Below, one piece after another: positions 49,933 through 54,989 of a DNA stretch of 54,989 nt. Within the stretch, counting starts at the first letter, position 1, and each line of letters begins with the position of its first letter. Under the pieces are notes generated by a model, which was given only the letters and a program-made list of their open reading frames with translations, had not been told where the DNA came from and did not search any database. Position numbers and translations under genes: made by a program. The DNA is from UBA5216 sp043743335. Lineage in GTDB: Bacteria > Pseudomonadota > Gammaproteobacteria > Burkholderiales > SG8-41. The DNA lies in assembly GCA_043743335.1 (NCBI GenBank), contig JAYTWR010000068.1, forward strand, positions 1 to 54,989. Direction: 5' to 3'.

Positions 49933-52005
49933 TTACTCTACAAGCACGCGCTTGCCGAATAGGCTCATAAACTCCACCGCCGGTACCATGAGCTTGCCAT
50001 TCACGTTTTGCACGGGCACGGATAGCGTGCGTTTGTCCACGCGCGGGTCATCTGCGGCCACTCTAGATTTGCCGTCGATGGTGTCGCCAGCGTGGATGCT
50101 TAAACCTACGCGCAGGAAGCGTTCGCCCGGTTTGATGTTTACCGACATTTTATTGTAGAGCACCGTTTTCACCGAGACCAGATCGGCAACCTTGGCGTTA
50201 TAGGCGTGGACATCGTAGACACGAAAATCCTTTTCGCCGTAGATACGCGCAAGGTCACCCAGTGCGGTCATCAGCGTGCTATTTTGCATGACAGGCGGGG
50301 TGGCCAGTGTCACCGCCGACGTTGTGCCATTGGCTTCAGTGACGGATGCCGTGCTGCGGCCCGCCGCTAGCCGCACCGCGCCCACGGTTTTCGGCGGCGT
50401 TTTGTCGAGCACGCGATCGAAGTGATCAAAGGTAATTTCATACAGAGACGCCGGGCCATAGGAGTGGTGTCCGTTTTCAATGGTGATGGGCGTGACGTTG
50501 CGCATCGCACCTTTGACTTGTTCGTGATACCAAGGCTGGCAGGAATTTTGCGCCGCGCCCGCGTAAAACACGGTGATATCCGCCGCGAAACACGACAGCA
50601 CCGTGGGCATGTTGAGTATGGCACCTTGTAAATCCTTGGCAAAGGGCTTGCTGCCGCCCGGTGCAGTAGGCGCCATGGCTTTGAATAAATGGCCGTGGCG
50701 CAGCACGAAATTCATCGAGCCTGCGCCGCCTGCGGAATTGCCGAAGACAAACTGGCGCTCAGCGTCGATGTTCCAGCGCGCCTTGGCGAGATTCAGCGTA
50801 TGCAGCATGGCCTGCTCACCGGGGCCGCTGCCCCACACGGGGTTGCGTGTCCAGCCGTTGGGTGACAGCACAATGTAGTTGTAACGGTCGGCGTAGTCCT
50901 CGAAAAAGGTGACTCCAGCGATGGCACCAGGAAAGGGCGAGGGCTGGTTTTTCAGATGGTCGTTGGGGCGCTCGAAGGGCGCGTTTTCGTTACCCGTGCC
51001 ACCGTGCAACATAAAGGTGAATTTGCTGGGCCGTTGGGCGTCGTAATTTTTGGGAATGTAGATGCGCCACGGCAATACGCGATCCACCCCCATCATCGTG
51101 TGAATGGGTTTGCCGCTGGCGTCAGCTTTGTCGGTGTAGACATCGATATCCCCAAAGTAATACGCAAACCACAAATTGCCCGTGCGCGTGGTGCCTTCAA
51201 GCAGGCCATTCATGGTTTTCACACGGCCCGGTGTGATGGGTGCCATCGCATAGGTGCCCGTGTATTTGGGGTTAAAGAGATCGTCAGTGGTCTCTTGCTG
51301 GCTCACATGGCTGACCGCGAGGTAGCCACTGGCGGCGCTGTCGTCGGTGATGGATTTGCCGAGTGTGCGCATAAAGCTGGCCACCGGCACATAGATGCGG
51401 CCATCGCGTTGCACGGGTGCGGCTGCCAGCGTGGCCGTCACCGGTGCAGCGGTGTTGGCCACGGGGGCTGCGTCGATGGCGTTGCGGTCAGTCACCGTGG
51501 CGTGCGTGGTTGAAGACGATGTGGCGACCGTATTGGCCAGCGCATACTGGCCTTGCCACGCCACCTTGGTGTACTCGATGCGTGGCGCGCGCGAGCCCGA
51601 GCCTGCGGCCACGCGCTTGCGAAAAAAGTGGTGCTGCACGGCAAAGCGCTCGGTCGCGCCATCGACGCTGTAGCTCATGAACGGTGCGTACATCTTCCGT
51701 ACATCGGACAATGCCACCATCAATGCCCCATCCTGCACGAAGGGTGCATGGTCGAGTTCGTAGCGCACCATCGCCTCAGCGTTGTTGTAACGCAGCGATG
51801 GGTCAAATGGGTAGTAGGTGTCAAAGAAAACCGTGCGTCGGCTGGCTTCGCGCAAGTTAAAAATCACCGAGTTCTTGTCGTACGAGTAGTCAAGGTAGCC
51901 GGTGATCGGGCGGCTGCCTTGTTCCGGCGTGGATGGCACGCTGGCGCACCCCGCGATGAATGCTGCGAGCAGGGACAGTACGACGATCGTGCGCAATGAG
52001 GTCAT
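49933..52005 (-). CDS. Lipoprotein esterase with flanking copper-amine-oxidase-like domains
   Basis: 690 residues. A lipoprotein signal (LLAAFIAGC) points to the outer membrane or periplasm. The middle (about 300-540) is an alpha/beta hydrolase of the LpqC/PHB-depolymerase-like esterase group: TFMLHGGTGNE for the oxyanion region, FGNSAGGAGS with the nucleophile serine, and a likely catalytic histidine in ENGHHSYGPA. Before and after it are beta-rich parts (VPVASFMRTLGK, and VNGKLMVPAVEFMSLFG at the end) like copper-amine-oxidase N-terminal domains (PF07833-type), which often bind surfaces or walls. Substrate unknown; perhaps a polymer ester. Confidence 0.75.
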   Translation of the reverse strand: MTSLRTIVVLSLLAAFIAGCASVPSTPEQGSRPITGYLDYSYDKNSVIFNLREASRRTVFFDTYYPFDPSLRYNNAEAMVRYELDHAPFVQDGALMVALSDVRKMYAPFMSYSVDGATERFAVQHHFFRKRVAAGSGSRAPRIEYTKVAWQGQYALANTVATSSSTTHATVTDRNAIDAAPVANTAAPVTATLAAAPVQRDGRIYVPVASFMRTLGKSITDDSAASGYLAVSHVSQQETTDDLFNPKYTGTYAMAPITPGRVKTMNGLLEGTTRTGNLWFAYYFGDIDVYTDKADASGKPIHTMMGVDRVLPWRIYIPKNYDAQRPSKFTFMLHGGTGNENAPFERPNDHLKNQPSPFPGAIAGVTFFEDYADRYNYIVLSPNGWTRNPVWGSGPGEQAMLHTLNLAKARWNIDAERQFVFGNSAGGAGSMNFVLRHGHLFKAMAPTAPGGSKPFAKDLQGAILNMPTVLSCFAADITVFYAGAAQNSCQPWYHEQVKGAMRNVTPITIENGHHSYGPASLYEITFDHFDRVLDKTPPKTVGAVRLAAGRSTASVTEANGTTSAVTLATPPVMQNSTLMTALGDLARIYGEKDFRVYDVHAYNAKVADLVSVKTVLYNKMSVNIKPGERFLRVGLSIHAGDTIDGKSRVAADDPRVDKRTLSVPVQNVNGKLMVPAVEFMSLFGKRVLVE

Positions 52006-52042
52006 GAGAAGTTCCCGGTGTGATCTTGTAAACGGGCGGATA

Positions 52043-52191
52043 AAAACGCTGTATCTATTTAGCGTCTATGAAAAGTCAAAAGCTTCCCTCACCCGAAGGG
52101 CGACGGCTTGTTCCCCTCTCCCTTCGGGAGAGGGGCTAGGGGTGAGGGAAGATGTTGATGTTTCATAGACGCTGAATAGAGACAAAACGCT
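52043..52191. mobile_element. MITE with 23-bp inverted ends and 8-bp target duplication
   Basis: Terminal inverted repeats at 52051-52073 (GTATCTATTTAGCGTCTATG plus AAA) and 52161-52183 agree at about 20-21 of 23 positions. The 8-bp AAAACGCT flanks the element directly on both sides (52043-52050 and 52184-52191), a classic target duplication. Inside, TTCCCTCACCC pairs with GGGGTGAGGGAA, and CCCCTCTCCCTTCGGGAGAG is the left part of a strong hairpin at 52113-52135. No coding capacity (133 bp). It lies in the divergent gap 52006-52367. Confidence 0.8.
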
Positions 52192-52367
52192 TTTAACAAC
52201 CAGCGGCGTTCAGCGTGCCGATTGTATCGCTGCGGGATGATCCTCGCCCGTAGTGGCACCTTGGGCACCTTGGGCACCGTGGCCATATTGACCCTTGGCC
52301 GGGCCGAATATACAGTGGCTACTGCGGCAGTGGTTTTTTTGCCAACTCTTTTGATCAAGGATCACTC

Positions 52368-53084
52368 ATGAATCAAAAAATCGAACGCTGGCGCGGCATC
52401 GTGCCCGATGACGATCTTGCCACCTACGCCAAAGGAGCATTCGGCAATCCGATCGGCATGGGTGCGCGCGCGGCGTTGCTCAACATCGATACCACATGGA
52501 TGTTTGTTGACCCGCAATACGCCATGTGCGGGCGCGACGATCCGGCGCTTAAGGCCGCGCTGGTGCGCATCACCCAAGCCTTTCGTGCGTTGGGCCTGCC
52601 GATTTATTACAGTCGTCGCGACGACCGCAGCCACCCGACGCGGCGCGGCATCTGGAATCAGAAGCTGGGTAATTCGCACGAATTCCAGTACACCAGCGAT
52701 CCGCGTGCGGACGAATGGCCCGCCGAATACGCACCGCGCAAGGAAGACATCATTATTCTCAAAAACAAGCCATCAGCGTTTTTTGAGACCCCGCTGGAAT
52801 CGTTTCTGCGCTACGACGGCGTCGACACGTTGGTGGTGGTCGGCGTATCGACTTCGGGGTGTGTGCGCGCTGCCGCTACGGATGCGTTTTCGCACAACTT
52901 TCGCGTCATCGTGGCTGAAGAAGCCTGCGGTGACCGTTCGCTGTTTGCCCATCGCGCCAATTTATTCGATCTCGACATGAAATTCTCTGACGTGGAAAAA
53001 ATGGATGCTGTGGTCGCGGAACTAGAGCGGCGCTATTCAACGCCGCAACCCACGCCCAAGCGCGCGTCGGGAAACGCAAGATGA
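52368..53084 (+). CDS. Isochorismatase-like cysteine hydrolase
   Basis: 238-residue hydrolase of the isochorismatase superfamily, in a branch close to N-carbamoylsarcosine and maleamate amidohydrolases. The catalytic triad is visible as D41 (LLNIDTTWMF), K134 (LKNKPSAFFETPLESFLR) and C165 (VVVGVSTSGCVRAAATD). No signal peptide, so cytosolic. The exact amide or imide substrate is unknown. Its stop overlaps the Bug start by 4 bp (ATGA), so enzyme and binding protein are made together. Confidence 0.87.
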   Translation: MNQKIERWRGIVPDDDLATYAKGAFGNPIGMGARAALLNIDTTWMFVDPQYAMCGRDDPALKAALVRITQAFRALGLPIYYSRRDDRSHPTRRGIWNQKLGNSHEFQYTSDPRADEWPAEYAPRKEDIIILKNKPSAFFETPLESFLRYDGVDTLVVVGVSTSGCVRAAATDAFSHNFRVIVAEEACGDRSLFAHRANLFDLDMKFSDVEKMDAVVAELERRYSTPQPTPKRASGNAR

Positions 53085-54061
53085 ACGCGGGCAAGGGATA
53101 TGTTCTGCTGGCAACGGCTTTCGCGGTACACGCGGGCGCGGCTTCGGCGCAGATCGCCACCGGCAATTATCCGGTAAAGCAAATCCGGGCCATCGTGCCT
53201 TTCGCGCCCGGCGGACCTACCGACACAGTAGCGCGCGCCATCGGGCAGAAGCTGGCAGAAGCGTGGAGCCAACCCGTGATTATTGACAACCGTCCCGGTG
53301 CTGGCGGAAATATAGGCACGGAGATCGCCGCCAAATCACCGCCCGATGGCTACACGCTGTTCATCGGCACGGTAGCCAATGCGATCAATCATTCGCTGTT
53401 TTCAAAACTGCCTTTTGACTTTGTGCGCGATTTCGCGCCGGTCACGCAAAATTATGTGACTGGTCTCATCTTGGCTGTGCATCCGTCGCTGCCGGTAAAG
53501 TCGGTCAAGGAGCTGATTGTTTTGGCCAAGGCGCGCCCCGGTGAACTGTCCTATTCGTCCAGCGGGGTCGGCGGCACGCCGCACCTGTCGGGCGAAATGT
53601 TCAGCGCCATGGCAGGCGTGCGCATGGTACACGTGCCGTACAAAGGCTCCGCGCCCGCGATGGCAGACTTGCTGGGCGGGCAGATTCAACTCACCTTCGA
53701 CAACATGCTGACAGTGCTGCCGCAGGTCAAGGGCGGCAAGCTGCGCGGATTGGCGGTGACACTGCCCGCACGCTCATCGCTGGCGCCTGAACTGCCCACG
53801 GTGGCGGAAGCGGGTCTTGCCGGCTTCGAAGTGAAGTCATGGAATGGTGTGCTGACGCCAGCGGGCACGTCCAAAGATATTATTGCGCGACTGAATGGCG
53901 CTATCGTGAAAATCTTGCGTGAGGCTGATCTGCGTGAAAAATTCAGGCTGCAGGGCGTCGACCTGACACCCAGCACGCCTGAAGAATTTGGTGCGTTTAT
54001 CCGGCAGGACATCACCAAATGGGCGAGAGTTATCCAGCAGTCCGGTGCCCGTGCAGAGTGA
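53081..54061 (+). CDS. Bug/TctC-type periplasmic binding protein (9)
   Basis: 326 residues. The signal peptide ends ASA before QIATGNYPVKQIRAIVPF. The ligand loop is the canonical PGGPTDTVARAIG. IDNRPGAGGNIGTEIA, PDGYTLFIGTVANAIN and HVPYKGSAPAMAD match well. It is translationally coupled to the cysteine hydrolase, which suggests that the ligand is the hydrolase's substrate or product. Confidence 0.9.
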   Translation: MNAGKGYVLLATAFAVHAGAASAQIATGNYPVKQIRAIVPFAPGGPTDTVARAIGQKLAEAWSQPVIIDNRPGAGGNIGTEIAAKSPPDGYTLFIGTVANAINHSLFSKLPFDFVRDFAPVTQNYVTGLILAVHPSLPVKSVKELIVLAKARPGELSYSSSGVGGTPHLSGEMFSAMAGVRMVHVPYKGSAPAMADLLGGQIQLTFDNMLTVLPQVKGGKLRGLAVTLPARSSLAPELPTVAEAGLAGFEVKSWNGVLTPAGTSKDIIARLNGAIVKILREADLREKFRLQGVDLTPSTPEEFGAFIRQDITKWARVIQQSGARAE

Positions 54062-54067
54062 AGGGTT

Positions 54068-54327
54068 GTGGGGGTGGTGCGTGCGCATCAGGCGGCGAAG
54101 CGGCATGGGGTGAAGCTGATTGTCGGCACGAAGGTGCAGGTGGAAGACGGGCCTCGGCTGGTGTTGCTGGCGGCTAACCGTGAGGGTTATGGGCATATCA
54201 CTTCGCTAATCACTCGCGCGCGTTCACGGGCGGTTAAGGGCAGCTATCGTGTGTTGATGTCGGATTTGGAATTTAATCTGAAAGAAATCGACTCCGGTAG
54301 CTTGGGTTGTATTGCACGGAACGCGTA
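54068..54327 (+). pseudogene. DnaE-type PHP-domain remnant
   Basis: The frame reads VVRAHQAAKRHGVKLIVGTK, VEDGPRLVLLAANREGYGHI and TSLITRARSRAVKGSYRV, the N-terminal PHP region of DnaE-family polymerases, closest in style to the error-prone DnaE2/ImuC. It begins and ends abruptly, with no start-codon context and a stop near 54327, so it is a fragment of about 80 residues out of more than 1000. Confidence 0.65.
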
Positions 54328-54415
54328 GGGCGCATTAAGCGTAGCGCAATGCGCCGTATGGGGTGTGTCACGTCAAAATGCGGCGCAATGCGCTACGCTT
54401 ATTGACGCCCTACCG
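54325..54415. repeat. Palindromic repeat (GTAGGGCG...GCGCCG arms)
   Basis: Left arm 54325-54356 and right arm 54381-54415 are near-perfect reverse complements over about 32 bp (GTAGGGCGCATTAAGCGTAG against CTACGCTTATTGACGCCCTA), separated by a 24-bp loop. It is of the REP/MITE type found between genes in many proteobacteria. It separates the DnaE fragment from the ORF6N fragment. Confidence 0.7.
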
Positions 54416-54639
54416 AGTGCGGGTTATGCGCGTTGGCCACGCAGACGGCATTGGCGCGGCGGCTCGATCAACTGGAGCAGCAAACCGCAGCGCTCGCCTT
54501 CAAGCACGATGCACTTGCCAGCAACGCGCGCGCGCAGTTCAAGCAGGTGATTGAGGCGTTGCGCGAGTTCATGCGTCAGCCGGAGCCGCCGGAACCGAAG
54601 CGTCGGCCTATCGGGTTTGTGCATCCGAAGGAGCCGTAG
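54412..54639 (+). pseudogene. ORF6N-domain protein, C-terminal remnant
   Basis: The frame ending at 54639 gives ALARRLDQLEQQTAALAFKH, then FKQVIEALREFMRQP and KRRPIGFVHP. This matches the C-terminal coiled tail of phage-related ORF6N/KilA-type proteins (LARRLxxLE ... FxxVxxAIRxLM ... RRxIGF). The N-terminal domain is missing; the palindromic repeat lies where it should begin. A TTG at 54433 could start a 68-residue peptide, but expression is doubtful. Confidence 0.55.
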
Positions 54640-54676
54640 CCTTCATCGCCACGGTGGCGGCGGCTATGAAGGAACT

Positions 54677-54696
54677 ACGCCCGCAGTAGCGGGCGT
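54677..54696. terminator. GC-rich hairpin
   Basis: ACGCCCGC, AGTA loop, GCGGGCGT: an 8-bp perfect stem, followed by GAGGGGGAATTTCTCTTTTT. Possible terminator. The surrounding 54640-54893 region has no gene I can identify. Confidence 0.35.
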
Positions 54697-54833
54697 GAGG
54701 GGGAATTTCTCTTTTTACTTTAGTGGTTGCCAGCGTGACAGGCGGCGGGTTACGCGCGTTGGAACCTTCAGGGCGCGTTAAGATTTAATCGTGGTCTGTC
54801 CCCGATTGTTGCTTATCATTGACTATCGTTTTG

Positions 54834-54851
54834 CAAGTCATTGTTTTTAAA
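54834..54851 (+). repeat. Degenerate AT-rich motif
   Basis: CAAGTCATTGTTTTTAAA; about 15 of 18 positions match the forward consensus. It is followed by AGGAATTTATG, a ribosome binding site and start codon whose frame stops after two codons (ATGGCTTAA). Confidence 0.4.
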
Positions 54852-54893
54852 GGAATTTATGGCTTAATTCGAGCCTGACCCCTTAGAATTCAC

Positions 54894-54989
54894 GCCGATT
54901 GCATCGTGTCGGGTGACTCCGATTTGCTTTCGCTCGGCAGCTTTCAGAACATCAGGATTCTGACTGCGGCGGGTTTCCTGGCGCAAGTC
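54894..54989 (+). pseudogene. PIN-domain protein, C-terminal fragment
   Basis: The frame reads ADCIVSGDSDLLSLGSF, then QNIRILTAAGFLAQV to the end of the window. This is the conserved C-terminal part of PIN-domain ribonuclease toxins (ADxIVSGDxDLLxLG, FL). Two acidic active-site residues (GDSD) are present, but the N-terminal part is missing and the sequence just before it is unrelated. The true end lies outside the window. Confidence 0.6.

Noticed and set aside
1..54989. tRNA or rRNA genes, and known riboswitches
   Set aside because: No cloverleaf ends, rRNA landmarks or recognised riboswitch cores were noticed on either strand; reading by eye could miss a divergent one.

Overview
The window reads as a chromosomal segment of a moderately GC-rich betaproteobacterium, most likely Burkholderiales. 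The evidence is gene order and families: pepA-holC-valS, lptF-lptG, an ECF sigma factor with DUF3619, DUF3106 and RDD genes next to ilvI-ilvH-ilvC-psd-pssA, pcnB-folK-deoxynucleoside kinase-panB-panC, and many Bug/TctC-type periplasmic binding proteins. No rRNA, tRNA or CRISPR array was seen.

Layout. 1-1321: an IS5-family element cut exactly at the window edge. 1328-24181: mostly housekeeping genes for tRNA charging (valS, with an unusual fused N-terminus), DNA polymerase III chi, leucyl aminopeptidase, LPS export (lptFG), a probable envelope-stress sigma module, branched-chain amino acids, phosphatidylethanolamine synthesis, Hda, poly(A) polymerase, folate, dNTP salvage and pantothenate. 24251-38940: an accessory catabolic region with two family III CoA transferases, a crotonase-fold enzyme, an MFS transporter, six Bug proteins, a probably inactive M48-type lipoprotein, an SGNH hydrolase and a HIT-like protein. 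38941-40493: a graveyard of IS5, IS630 and IS66 transposase fragments and a ParD/ParE remnant. 40494-46975: a three-subunit molybdenum hydroxylase (coxSML-like, AYRGAGR type), an MFS transporter and a Bug protein. 47112-54061: an unknown protein, tsaD, two Bug proteins, a large lipoprotein esterase, a MITE and a cysteine hydrolase. 54062-54989: a second graveyard with DnaE-type PHP, ORF6N and PIN-domain fragments.

How it works together. The accessory genes fit uptake and CoA-dependent breakdown of organic acids. Nine Bug receptors are present but no TctA or TctB membrane subunits, so their partners must lie elsewhere or they act as sensors. Two Bug genes overlap the stop codon of an enzyme gene (CoA transferase and isochorismatase-like hydrolase), which suggests the enzymes act on the captured ligands.

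The most unusual feature is a dispersed AT-rich motif of about 20 bp, close to TAACTAATTGATTTTATTGA. It occurs about 13 times clearly and about 4 times in degenerate form. Nearly every copy sits in a short intergenic gap just before a start codon, in either orientation. One copy lies inside tsaD without disturbing the reading frame. I know of no named element that matches it. A complete MITE with 23-bp inverted ends and an 8-bp target duplication lies at 52043-52191.
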